The notes below the pieces were generated by a model that did not search any database, was not told where the DNA came from, and was given only the letters and a program-made list of their open reading frames with translations. The position numbers and the translations under genes are program-made. Shown piece after piece: positions 9,492 to 18,026 of a DNA stretch of 64,000 nt. This stretch comes from Rhizobium sp. NXC14 (GTDB lineage Bacteria; Pseudomonadota; Alphaproteobacteria; Rhizobiales; Rhizobiaceae): positions 4,380,001 through 4,444,000 of the forward strand of contig NZ_CP021030.1 of assembly GCF_002117485.1 (NCBI RefSeq), written 5' to 3'. Position 1 is the first letter of the stretch, and each line of letters begins with the position of its first letter.

Positions 9492-10540
9492 ATGCCGTCA
9501 AACAGATCAAGAGCGTCGACGATCTCGTGAAGGCGGGGCTTGCCGCGCCTGCCGACCGCGCAGCGCTCGAGGCGGTCGCCGCGCGTTACGCCATCGCGCT
9601 GACGCCTACCGTCACCAGGCTGATCGATCACGCCGATCCCAGCGACCCGATCGGCCGGCAATTCGTGCCCGATGCGGCCGAACTCATTGTCGGGCTCGAA
9701 GAACGTGCCGATCCGATCGGCGATCACGCCCACAGCCCGGTCGAGGGCATTGTGCACCGTTACCCGGACCGGGTGCTGCTGAAGGCCGTGCATGTCTGCC
9801 CGGTCTATTGCCGTTTCTGCTTCCGCCGCGAAATGGTCGGGCCGCAGGGTCTCGGCGCGCTCGATGCGGCGGCGATGGAGGCAGCCTTCGATTACATCGG
9901 GAGTCATCAGGATATCTGGGAGGTCATCCTGACCGGCGGCGACCCGCTGGTGCTTTCACCGCGCCGACTCCGCGAGATCATGGAGGCGCTCGCTGATATT
10001 GCCCATGTGAAGATCGTGCGTTTCCATACGCGCGTCCCCGTCGTCGATCCGGAGAAAATCGATGCGGCGCTCATTGCCGCGCTGAAGGCAAGTGGCAAGA
10101 CAATCTATGTGGCGCTGCACGCCAACCATGCCAGAGAGTTGACGATGGAAGCGCGGGCGGCCTGCGCGCGCTTGGTCGATGCCGGCATCGCCATGGTCAG
10201 CCAATCGGTGCTGCTCAAGGGTATCAACGACGACCCTGCGATTCTTGCCGAACTGATGAAGGCTTTCGTCGAAATCCGCGTCAAACCTTACTACCTCCAT
10301 CATCCCGATCTCGCGCCCGGCACCAGCCATTTCAGACTGACAATCGAGGAGGGGCAGAGGATCGTCGCGGCGCTGCGCGGACGGATTTCCGGCCTCTGCC
10401 AGCCGACTTACATTCTCGACATCCCGGGCGGCCATGGTAAAGCCGTTGTCAGCGGAAGCACTGTTCGGACGACGGGCGACGGGTGTTATTCCATCTCGGA
10501 TTACCGCGGCGGCGAGCATTCCTATCCGCCGGCTGACTGA
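9488..10540 (+). CDS. epmB: EF-P (R)-beta-lysine 2,3-aminomutase EpmB
   Basis: EpmB is a radical-SAM, PLP-dependent lysine 2,3-aminomutase that makes the beta-lysine used by EpmA. The [4Fe-4S] cluster cysteines are in VCPVYCRFC at about residues 104, 108 and 111. The SAM-binding ILTGGDPL motif follows, and the PLP lysine is near residue 318 in DIPGGHGKAVV. The 350-residue length fits EpmB (about 340) rather than clostridial KamA (about 416). The start is the ATG inside the ATGA overlap with epmA; a longer in-frame start lies within epmA. Confidence 0.94.
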   Translation: MNAVKQIKSVDDLVKAGLAAPADRAALEAVAARYAIALTPTVTRLIDHADPSDPIGRQFVPDAAELIVGLEERADPIGDHAHSPVEGIVHRYPDRVLLKAVHVCPVYCRFCFRREMVGPQGLGALDAAAMEAAFDYIGSHQDIWEVILTGGDPLVLSPRRLREIMEALADIAHVKIVRFHTRVPVVDPEKIDAALIAALKASGKTIYVALHANHARELTMEARAACARLVDAGIAMVSQSVLLKGINDDPAILAELMKAFVEIRVKPYYLHHPDLAPGTSHFRLTIEEGQRIVAALRGRISGLCQPTYILDIPGGHGKAVVSGSTVRTTGDGCYSISDYRGGEHSYPPAD

Positions 10541-10711
10541 CCCGAGGTCGCGCTTTTGCGTATCATTTCTGTACTCGCCGCGTCGGAAGCCGCGTCGAGC
10601 ATTTCCATTGAAATGATCTTAGTTCATTGATGTAAAATGAATATTCCTGCCGTCACCGGAAGGATCGTTAAAATCCTAACTATGAGGACCCATCATCTTT
10701 AACCCAACCTA

Positions 10712-10740
10712 TTAGCGGAATGTTCTGTTTTCCGCACTAA
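10712..10740. promoter_or_regulatory. Inverted repeat upstream of the carrier-protein operon
   Basis: TTAGCGGAA, a nine-base spacer, then TTCCGCACTAA. The inner six bases pair perfectly, and the outer TTAG/CTAA match with a two-base bulge. It lies 64 bases ahead of the carrier-protein ATG in the 263-base AT-rich gap after epmB. A second perfect hairpin, CATTTC-CATT-GAAATG, is at 10600-10615. Either could be an operator or an RNA structure; no regulator gene is adjacent. Confidence 0.35.
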
Positions 10741-10803
10741 AAGGACGCTCATGACAAGGCGATGAACGCCGGTTCGGGATCATGAGAACCTTGGAGTGAT
10801 GGG

Positions 10804-11055
10804 ATGAATAAGACAATCCGCGACCTCGTAGCCAAATTCGGCAAACTTCCTACGCCGGTTGACCAGATCGCCGACGACGCCGATCTTTATGCGGCAGGTC
10901 TGACGTCCTTTGCCTCGGTGCAGCTGATGCTCGGCATTGAAGAGGCGTTCGACATCGAATTTCCCGACAATCTGCTGAACCGCAAATCCTTCGCGAGCAT
11001 CTCGGCCATCGCCAAGACGGTCGATATTATCCAGGATGGTCGGAAGGTCGCCTGA
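10804..11055 (+). CDS. Acyl-carrier-protein-like carrier for an amino acid
   Basis: An 83-residue four-helix carrier protein. The phosphopantetheine serine is Ser35 in AAGLTSFASVQLML; the canonical Asp before it (D-S-L) is Thr here and Leu after it is Phe. This differs from fatty-acid AcpP and matches the dedicated carriers found beside amino acid:[carrier protein] ligases. It is the first gene of a six-gene operon, and its stop overlaps the next ATG in TGATG. Role inferred from context: it holds the aminoacyl thioester made by the ligase at 12241-13149. Confidence 0.88.
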   Translation: MNKTIRDLVAKFGKLPTPVDQIADDADLYAAGLTSFASVQLMLGIEEAFDIEFPDNLLNRKSFASISAIAKTVDIIQDGRKVA

Positions 11056-12236
11056 TGAACTTCCCCGTCAAGATCATAGAGGACGGTCTTGTCGCAAGGG
11101 CCGCGCGTGTCGCCGAAGTTGCGGCGAGACATGCGGACGCCGTCGACATCGAAGGCCGCTTCCCGCGGGAAGCCGTGGATGCGATGAAGGCCGAGAGGCT
11201 GCTCGGCATTCAGGTGCCGCGCCAGCTCGGCGGTGAATCGGCCTCGACCACCGAAATCGCCGAATTATGCTCGATGCTCGGCCAGGCCTGCGCGGCAAGC
11301 GCCATGGTCTTCGCCATGCACCATATCAAGCTGTCCAGCCTCGTCGAACACGGCGCCGAGAGCGAATGGCACCGCGGCTTCATGCGCGGCATCGCCGCCG
11401 ACCAGCTGCTGATCGCGTCGGCCACCACCGAAGGCGGCATCGGCGGAAACCTGCGCAACAGCATTTGCGCGATCGAGATCGACGGTGATACCTGCCGCCT
11501 CGAAAAGGATGCGACCGTCATTTCCTACGGCTCGCATGCCGACGCCATCCTTATCACTTCGCGTGCCCATCCGCAGGCGGCCTCCTCCGATCAGGTGCTG
11601 ACGGCCTTCCTCAAGGACCAGTACACGCTCGAGAAAACGCATGTCTGGAATACGCTCGGCATGCGTGGCACCTGCTCCGACGGCTTCCTCTTCAAAGGCC
11701 AAGCGCCGGCGCGGCAGATCCTGCCGAAGCCTTTCGCGGAAATTGCCGCGCAATCCATGCTCGCTTCCTCGCACCTGCTCTGGAGCGGCGTCTGGTACGG
11801 CATCGCGGTCGATGCCGTCGCCCGCGCCCAAGCCTTTGTGCGCGCCGCTGCCCGCAAGGCGCCAGACGCCCAGCCGCCGGGCGCGATGCGCCTCGCCGAG
11901 GTCTCGAACCTGCTGCAGATGGTGAAATCCAACGTCGTTGCTGGGCTCAAGGCCTATCAGGACGCCAAATCAGACCCGGACAGGCTGTCGTCGATGGGTT
12001 TTGCGGTGGCGATGAACAACGTCAAGATTGCCTCTTCCGAGACGATCCTGGAGATCGTCAATCACGCCATGCTGATCTGCGGCATCATGGGCTACAAGAA
12101 CGGCACGCCCTTCAGCCTCGGACGCCATCTGCGCGACGCCCATTCCGCACAGCTCATGATTTCGAACGACCGCATCCTCGCCAACACATCGAGCATGCTT
12201 CTCGTCCACAAGCAGGACACTAGCCTACTGGGGTAA
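11055..12236 (+). CDS. Acyl-CoA dehydrogenase-fold flavoprotein
   Basis: This 393-residue protein has the three-domain acyl-CoA dehydrogenase fold: N-terminal helices, a flavin-binding strand region with [15 protein letters not shown], and a C-terminal helical domain ending in [15 protein letters not shown]. In medium-chain dehydrogenases the segment after RDA carries the catalytic base in YEGT; here the aligned positions are non-acidic (LMISND). This resembles members that oxidise carrier-bound substrates or act as flavin monooxygenases. Flanked by a carrier protein and an aminoacyl-carrier ligase, it may oxidise the carrier-bound amino acid, by analogy with prolyl-carrier oxidases. Its substrate is not known. 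Confidence 0.85.
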   Translation: MNFPVKIIEDGLVARAARVAEVAARHADAVDIEGRFPREAVDAMKAERLLGIQVPRQLGGESASTTEIAELCSMLGQACAASAMVFAMHHIKLSSLVEHGAESEWHRGFMRGIAADQLLIASATTEGGIGGNLRNSICAIEIDGDTCRLEKDATVISYGSHADAILITSRAHPQAASSDQVLTAFLKDQYTLEKTHVWNTLGMRGTCSDGFLFKGQAPARQILPKPFAEIAAQSMLASSHLLWSGVWYGIAVDAVARAQAFVRAAARKAPDAQPPGAMRLAEVSNLLQMVKSNVVAGLKAYQDAKSDPDRLSSMGFAVAMNNVKIASSETILEIVNHAMLICGIMGYKNGTPFSLGRHLRDAHSAQLMISNDRILANTSSMLLVHKQDTSLLG

Positions 12237-12240
12237 AGCC

Positions 12241-13149
12241 ATGGATATGCAGACCTCGTTTCTGGACCGGCTCTTCGAGTCCGGCCTGCTGATCGATACC
12301 GGCGTTGACGGTCTCTATGGCCGCAGCGGCCAGTTCGAAGATGTCATCACAGCCTTCGAACGGCTGATCGACAGGTTCGGCGGTGCCGACGGCGCCGAGG
12401 CGATGCGTTTCCCGCCCGGCATGAACCGCGCGCTCTTCGAAAAGAGCGGTTATATGAAAAGCTTCCCGCAGCTTGCCGGCACGGTGCACAGTTTCTGCGG
12501 CAGCGAGCTCGACCATATGAGCCTGCTTGAATGCATGGAGGTCGGCGAGGACTGGACCAAGGACCAGCAAGCGACCGATATCGTGCTGACACCGGCTGCC
12601 TGCTACCCGCTCTATCCGACGGTCGCCAAGCGCGGCGACCTGCCGAAGACGGGCGGCCTGTTCGATCTGCAATCCTATTGTTTCCGTCACGAGCCGTCCA
12701 AGGACCCGGCCCGCCAGCAGCTCTTCCGCATGCGCGAATATGTCTGCATGGGAACGGAGCAGCACGTCACCGATTTCCGTCAGAAATGGATGGATCGCGG
12801 TGTCGAGATGATGAAGCAACTCGGCCTCGATGTGACCATCGACGTTGCCAACGACCCGTTCTTCGGCCGCGCCGGCAAAATGATGGTCAACAACCAGCGT
12901 GACCAGAACCTGAAGTTCGAGCTGCTGATCCCGATTACCTCAGTTGCCAAGCCGACGGCCTGCATGAGCTTCAACTATCACCAGGATTCCTTCGGCCTGA
13001 AGTGGGGTCTCAATCTGGAAGACGGCAGCGTTGCGCACACCGCTTGCGTCGGCTTCGGCCTGGAGCGTATCGCGCTCGCCCTGTTCCATCATCACGGGCT
13101 CGACGTGAAGCAGTGGCCGGCCAGCGTGCGGAAAGCGCTATGGGGCTGA
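12241..13149 (+). CDS. Amino acid:[carrier protein] ligase (truncated SerRS-like)
   Basis: This class II synthetase-like enzyme activates an amino acid with ATP and loads it on the phosphopantetheine arm of a carrier protein rather than on tRNA. Homologues from Bradyrhizobium and Agrobacterium prefer glycine or alanine. The 302-residue protein is a catalytic core without a tRNA-binding domain. Motif 2 lies in [20 protein letters not shown] and motif 3 in [12 protein letters not shown]. The expected zinc set is present: Cys121 (AACYPLYPT), Glu166 (RMREYVC) and Cys269 (HTACVGFG). It is four bases after the flavoprotein gene and overlaps the DUF1839 gene. Confidence 0.93.
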   Translation: MDMQTSFLDRLFESGLLIDTGVDGLYGRSGQFEDVITAFERLIDRFGGADGAEAMRFPPGMNRALFEKSGYMKSFPQLAGTVHSFCGSELDHMSLLECMEVGEDWTKDQQATDIVLTPAACYPLYPTVAKRGDLPKTGGLFDLQSYCFRHEPSKDPARQQLFRMREYVCMGTEQHVTDFRQKWMDRGVEMMKQLGLDVTIDVANDPFFGRAGKMMVNNQRDQNLKFELLIPITSVAKPTACMSFNYHQDSFGLKWGLNLEDGSVAHTACVGFGLERIALALFHHHGLDVKQWPASVRKALWG

Positions 13150-14117
13150 TGAACTCAATGGCATCGGTTTTCCCGGGGATCAGACCGGAAAGCTACCGGC
13201 AGCACGCGCTGCATTCCGGCGAACGTGCCTGGCCGGAAACCAACTGCTATGTCGATCTCTGGATCGAGGTGCTGGCGACGGCGGGCGTCGCCCCTGAGGC
13301 GATGCTGGGCTTCACCCTGGCGCAGGATTTCGAGGGCGACCAGTTCACCTTCTTCAAGGTGCCGCTCGAAGATCTCGAAGCGCTCTACGGCATCCGCGCG
13401 ACCGAGCTTGCGATCTACGACCGCGTCGAAAGGCATGTCGAAGTGCAGATCGCACGCGGTCGTCTCTGCTTGATCGAGATGGATTCCTTCTACATGCCGG
13501 ATACGCGCGGCACCTCCTATCGGCAGGAGCATGGCAAGACGACGGTTGCAGTCAACCGGCTGGACGTTGCGGCAAAGCGCGTCGAGTATTTTCACAATGC
13601 CGGCTATTTCCGCCTCGAAGGCGAGGATTTCGATGGGCTGTTCCAGCAGCAGCTGACGGAGAACGACGCCCCCTTCCTGCCCTATACGGAATTTGCCCGG
13701 TTTCCGGAAAAGCCCGCCGACGAAGCGCATCTGCGCGCGACCGCACGGCGGCTTGCGGGTTTTCACTTCGCCAGGCGTCCCCGCGAAAACCCTATCCGCG
13801 CCTTCGCGCGCGTCTTCCCCCAGCAGGTGGAAGCGGTGGCGGAGCGGCCGTTTGGCTTCTTCCACAAATACGCCTTCAACACGCTTCGACAGGTCGGCGC
13901 CAATTTCGAGCTGGCGGCCGATCATCTGCTCTGGCTCTCTCCCGAATTTACGGCCGCCGCCGAGGATGCGCGACGCATTTCAGACGCGGCGAAGTCCGTG
14001 CAGTTCCAGCTTGCCCGCGCCGTTGCCCGCAGGAAGTTCGAGCCGCTGCAGGCGGCACTTGATCCGGCCGCCGATGCATGGGATTCCATGATGGCATCGC
14101 TTGCGGAGCGAATCTGA
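13140..14117 (+). CDS. DUF1839 family protein
   Basis: I recognise this as the DUF1839 family; no biochemical role is known to me. The 325-residue protein has no signal peptide or membrane span. Its first half holds the conserved-looking blocks [27 protein letters not shown] and [15 protein letters not shown]; the second half is helical and charged. ATG 13140 (GGAAAG four bases upstream) overlaps the ligase by ten bases; ATG 13149, overlapping the ligase stop, is an equally coupled alternative. Its fixed position after the aminoacyl-carrier ligase suggests that it handles the carrier-bound amino acid, for example as an aminoacyltransferase. That is a guess from context. Confidence 0.8.
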   Translation: MGLMNSMASVFPGIRPESYRQHALHSGERAWPETNCYVDLWIEVLATAGVAPEAMLGFTLAQDFEGDQFTFFKVPLEDLEALYGIRATELAIYDRVERHVEVQIARGRLCLIEMDSFYMPDTRGTSYRQEHGKTTVAVNRLDVAAKRVEYFHNAGYFRLEGEDFDGLFQQQLTENDAPFLPYTEFARFPEKPADEAHLRATARRLAGFHFARRPRENPIRAFARVFPQQVEAVAERPFGFFHKYAFNTLRQVGANFELAADHLLWLSPEFTAAAEDARRISDAAKSVQFQLARAVARRKFEPLQAALDPAADAWDSMMASLAERI

Positions 14118-14133
14118 GGCTGGAGATCAGACA

Positions 14134-16614
14134 ATGCGGGGGCGTTTGGCAAGCATCGGAGCCCGGGAAAGCGTGCTTTCCGAAGGCTGGAATCTGATCC
14201 TGACGGAGCCGGGTGCCTGCGCCGTACCACACGATATTCCTCTTTCCGCGCAGTTCATCCCTGCGCCCGTTCCCGGCACGGTTGCGGCAGCGCTTGAAAA
14301 AGCCGGGCTCTTCGATCGCGAAAATCCCGAACCGTTGAATACGAAAGACGCCTGGTATCTCTGCCGGCTTTTTGATGCGGAGCCCGGCGAAGCCATCCTG
14401 CGTTTCCGCGGGCTGGCCACGATCTGCAATGTCTTCCTCAACGGTCAGGAAATCCTCTTTTCCGAAAGCATGTTCACGGCGCATGAGCTCCCGGTGACGC
14501 TTTCGGGTGGCGACGAGCTGGCGCTCTGCTTCCGGGCGCTCGCCCCCCGCTTGTCCGAACCCGGTCCGCGGGCGCGCTGGCGGCCGCAGATGATCACGCC
14601 GGCGGGCCTGAAGAATTTCCGCACGACGCTGCTCGGCCATATGCCAGGCTGGTGCCCCGATATCCACGCCGTCGGGCCATGGCGGCCGATTTCACTGGTG
14701 CAACGCGATACCAAATCGATCGACAATGTCTGCATCCGCGCGGTACTGGAGGAAAGCGGCGCCGGCCGGCTGAGCGTTTCCTTGCATAACAATACAGAAG
14801 ACCCGGCAATGCTGCTGCGCTGCGGCGGCATGGAACAGCCTTTCGAGAAGATCGGCGAAAATCATTATTCGGCTATCCTCAAGCTGTCCGACATCGAGCC
14901 CTGGTGGCCGCATACGCACGGCACGCCACGTCTCTACGATCTGACGCTGGTTTCCGGCGGCGAGGAATATTCGCTCGGCAGCACCGGCTTCCGGCGCATC
15001 GACGTCGACCGTGGTGCGGATGGCGAAGACTTCGCGCTCCTTGTCAACGGCGAGCGTGTCTTCTGCCGCGGCGCGGTCTGGACGACCGCCGATATTGCGC
15101 AGCTGCCGGGCGGGCGCGCGGATTATGAGCCGTTCTTGCGGCTTGCCTGCCAAGCCGGCATGAACATGATCCGCATCGGCGGCACCATGGCCTATGAGAC
15201 GCCCGATTTCTTTGCGCTCTGCGACGAGCTCGGTCTGTTCGTGTGGCAGGATTTCATGTTCGCCAATTTCGACTATCCGCGCAACGACAAGGCTTTCCTC
15301 GGCCATGTGCATGCCGAGGTTGAGGAATTCCTGCACGGCGTCCAGGCGTCGCCTTCGCTCGCGGTTCTCTGCGGCGGCAGCGAGATTCATCAGCAGGCGG
15401 CGATGCTCGGCCTGCCCATGGAATTTTGGAGCGGACCGGTGACCGACGAAATCATCCCGGCCATCGCCGCGCGCATGCGTCCCGACGTGCCCTATGTGCC
15501 GAATTCGCCCTATGGCGGAGCGATGCCCTTTTCGCCCAATTCCGGCATTGCGCATTATTACGGGGTCGGCGCCTATATGCGGCCGATTGCCGATGCCCGC
15601 CGCGCCAATGTGCGCTTTGCCTCCGAAAGCCTCGCCTTTGCGCATGTGCCGCAGCAAAGGACGCTGCAGCGCCATCTCGATGTGCCCCCCGTCCACAGCC
15701 CGCTGTGGAAGGCGCGTGTGCCCCGCGATCGCAGCGCATCCTGGGATTTCGAGGATGTTCGCGACTATTATTTGAAGCTTCTTTACGGTTTCGACCCGGC
15801 CCGGCTGCGCCGCGAAGATCAGGAGCGCTACCTCGATCTTTCCCGCGCCGTGACCGGCGAGGTGATCGAAGAGACCTTCGCCGAATGGCGGCGCAAGGGC
15901 TCCGGCTGCAACGGAGCACTCGTCTGGACGCTGCAGGATCTGTTGCCCGGCCCCGGCTGGGGCGTGATCGATTCCACCGGCGAGCCGAAACCTGTCTGGT
16001 ATGCGATGCGCCGAGCCTTCCGGCCGGTTCAGGCGATCTTCACCGATGAGGGAACCAACGGTCTCGACGTGCATGTCGTCAACGAGACGGACACCGATCT
16101 CGACCTGGAACTCGAGGTCTTCTGCCTCAGTGATGGAAAACAGCAGGTCGTCAGCGGCAACATGGCTTTCAAGCTGGCTGCAAGAGGCGCCGAACGCTTT
16201 GCCACCACCGCGCTGTTCGGCGCCTTCTTCGATACGACCTATGCCTTCCGTTTCGGCCCGCCGGCCCATGATGCCAGTGTGGCGCGCCTGCGCTCCCTCG
16301 CCGATGGCGTCGTTCTCGCGGAAAGCTTCAATTTCCCCTGCGGACGCGGAAAGGCCTTGCACGACGCCAGCATCGAGGCGTCACTCGGCAGAGACGGCGA
16401 CAGCTGGGTCATCGATCTCAAGACCGACCGGCTGGCGCAATCCGTGCATATCGACGTCGAAGGCTACAGGGCCGACGACGACTGGTTCCATCTTGCTCCC
16501 GGCCGAGCACGGCGCGTGAAGCTCTCCGCGCTCTCCGGCACGGACAGCGATGTCCCGCCAACGGGCGAAATCAGAAGTCTAGGCAGTTCGCGTCGGGCCG
16601 GGTTCGCGGGCTGA
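14134..16614 (+). CDS. Glycoside hydrolase family 2 protein (beta-mannosidase-like)
   Basis: An 826-residue GH2-type enzyme: jelly-roll sugar-binding domain (about 20-190), Ig-like domain (about 190-290), TIM barrel (about 290-600) and a C-terminal beta region. The acid/base Glu is likely the one in CGGSEIHQQ (near residue 416) and the nucleophile the one in RFASESLAF (near residue 497). No signal peptide is visible, so it probably acts in the cytoplasm. ATG 14134 has GGAG at 14122-14125; an earlier TTG runs into the previous gene. It lies 16 bases after the DUF1839 gene and 15 before a glycosyltransferase, suggesting trimming or transfer on the same glycan rather than nutrient breakdown. Confidence 0.85.
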   Translation: MRGRLASIGARESVLSEGWNLILTEPGACAVPHDIPLSAQFIPAPVPGTVAAALEKAGLFDRENPEPLNTKDAWYLCRLFDAEPGEAILRFRGLATICNVFLNGQEILFSESMFTAHELPVTLSGGDELALCFRALAPRLSEPGPRARWRPQMITPAGLKNFRTTLLGHMPGWCPDIHAVGPWRPISLVQRDTKSIDNVCIRAVLEESGAGRLSVSLHNNTEDPAMLLRCGGMEQPFEKIGENHYSAILKLSDIEPWWPHTHGTPRLYDLTLVSGGEEYSLGSTGFRRIDVDRGADGEDFALLVNGERVFCRGAVWTTADIAQLPGGRADYEPFLRLACQAGMNMIRIGGTMAYETPDFFALCDELGLFVWQDFMFANFDYPRNDKAFLGHVHAEVEEFLHGVQASPSLAVLCGGSEIHQQAAMLGLPMEFWSGPVTDEIIPAIAARMRPDVPYVPNSPYGGAMPFSPNSGIAHYYGVGAYMRPIADARRANVRFASESLAFAHVPQQRTLQRHLDVPPVHSPLWKARVPRDRSASWDFEDVRDYYLKLLYGFDPARLRREDQERYLDLSRAVTGEVIEETFAEWRRKGSGCNGALVWTLQDLLPGPGWGVIDSTGEPKPVWYAMRRAFRPVQAIFTDEGTNGLDVHVVNETDTDLDLELEVFCLSDGKQQVVSGNMAFKLAARGAERFATTALFGAFFDTTYAFRFGPPAHDASVARLRSLADGVVLAESFNFPCGRGKALHDASIEASLGRDGDSWVIDLKTDRLAQSVHIDVEGYRADDDWFHLAPGRARRVKLSALSGTDSDVPPTGEIRSLGSSRRAGFAG

Positions 16615-16629
16615 GGCTCGCAGGGAACA

Positions 16630-17835
16630 ATGCAAGCTCACCGGAAAGATCGTGATTTGAGAACGATATACCGCTATCTACGCGCCCATCTCCTGCAGCG
16701 GCTGATCCCGCGGTCGCGTCTCGCCTTCAATCCGCGCAAGCCGGTCGAAATCATCGGCTATTTCTCGATGCCCGTTGGTGTCGGTGAATCGGCAAGGCTT
16801 TGTGCCGGGGCGCTTTCCCAAGCGGGACGGGCGATTTCGCTCTCAGATGTCAGCACGCATCCGGATGAAAAATCCTTTGACGGCTGGGTGTCGTCGGACC
16901 TTCCGGCCGAACCGCCGGGAAGCCGTATCTGGCATCTCAACCCGCCGATGCTGCCGCGCGCCATCCTGAAGATGGGTGTCGCCAATTTCACCCGCGCCTT
17001 CAACATCGGCTATTTCGCCTGGGAGCTTGAAGTCGCGCCGGCGGAGTGGCGCAACGGGTTGCGCTACATGAATGCCGTCTTCGTACCCTCGGAATTCACC
17101 AGACGGACGATTGCACCGCTGACGGCGGCGCCCGTCATCGTGGTTCCGCATCCCGTCACCGAGAAGCCGGCCGCAGAGGGCATGCGGGAGAAGTTCGGCA
17201 TCGAGAAAGATGCCTTTCTCGTCAGCTTCATCTTCAGCGCCGGCTCCTCGATCAACCGGAAGAACCCGCAAGCCGTCATCGAAGCCTTCAGACTGTTCAG
17301 CGCCGAATGCCAGAGCGCCTTTCTGCTGATGAAGGCGAGCGGTGATATCGGCAAGGATCAGGGATTACGCGAACTGATTGCTTCGGTCGCTGGCGATAGC
17401 CGTATCCGGATCATCACCGACAAGCTCTCGAATGCCGAGATCAACGGCCTCATCCGCTCTTCCAATGCCTATCTCTCGCTGCATCGCTCAGAAGGTTTCG
17501 GGCTGACGGTTGCCGAGGCGATCATGCATCGTACCCCTGTCATATCAACCGCTTGGTCGGGCACAGAAGATTTCTGCGACCCCGAGAACAGCTGGCTAGT
17601 CGCCTCTCCCCTCATCCCCGTCGTCGATTCCCATCCTGAATTTGCGGGGCTGCCGGGCGCGGTTTGGGCGGATCCTTCTCCCGAAATCGCGGCTGCGCAT
17701 CTCGGCGACATCTTCCGTGCGCCCGAGCGCGCGCGAGAGAAGGCCGACAAGGCGCGCGAGTTCCTGCTGCGCTACCTCGCAGAGAACAGTTATGAGAAGG
17801 CGCTCCAGAAGCTGGCGGCGATGCAGGCGAGCTAA
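16630..17835 (+). CDS. Glycosyltransferase, GT4-like
   Basis: A 401-residue GT-B fold glycosyltransferase. The N-terminal domain has the donor/acceptor loop MPVGVGESARLCAGALSQAGR; the C-terminal half has the nucleotide-sugar signature HRSEGFGLTVAEAIMHRTPV with the E-x7-E-type glutamates. No membrane segment is clear, so it is probably cytoplasmic or peripheral. It is the last gene of the tight run that starts with the carrier protein. Donor and acceptor cannot be assigned. A 191-base gap with a repeat element follows. Confidence 0.87.
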   Translation: MQAHRKDRDLRTIYRYLRAHLLQRLIPRSRLAFNPRKPVEIIGYFSMPVGVGESARLCAGALSQAGRAISLSDVSTHPDEKSFDGWVSSDLPAEPPGSRIWHLNPPMLPRAILKMGVANFTRAFNIGYFAWELEVAPAEWRNGLRYMNAVFVPSEFTRRTIAPLTAAPVIVVPHPVTEKPAAEGMREKFGIEKDAFLVSFIFSAGSSINRKNPQAVIEAFRLFSAECQSAFLLMKASGDIGKDQGLRELIASVAGDSRIRIITDKLSNAEINGLIRSSNAYLSLHRSEGFGLTVAEAIMHRTPVISTAWSGTEDFCDPENSWLVASPLIPVVDSHPEFAGLPGAVWADPSPEIAAAHLGDIFRAPERAREKADKAREFLLRYLAENSYEKALQKLAAMQAS

Positions 17836-17899
17836 GGTGAGGTCACCACTCCGCTTTATTTTAACATTTTCGCATTAGTGATGACGGGCATGCGGCCGC

Positions 17900-18004
17900 A
17901 AAGCATGTTGCGCAAAAGTGTGCAGCAGTTTTGCGATAACGACATGCGTAAAACAAAAACCTAAAGCGCGAGGAGCGAATCTGAAAGATCGCGACGCGCT
18001 TTAG
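17900..18004. repeat. Rhizobial intergenic repeat with terminal hairpin
   Basis: This stretch resembles an interspersed element that I recognise from Rhizobium chromosomes: a block around GCATGTTGCGCAAAAGTGTG, then GACATGCGTAAAACA, then a hairpin with perfect 10-bp arms CTAAAGCGCG (17961-17970) and CGCGCTTTAG (17995-18004). It lies between the glycosyltransferase and the flippase fusion and could separate their transcription or form an RNA end. Copy number must be checked genome-wide. Confidence 0.6.
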
Positions 18005-18026
18005 GCTGATCCCCGCGGATGGACAG

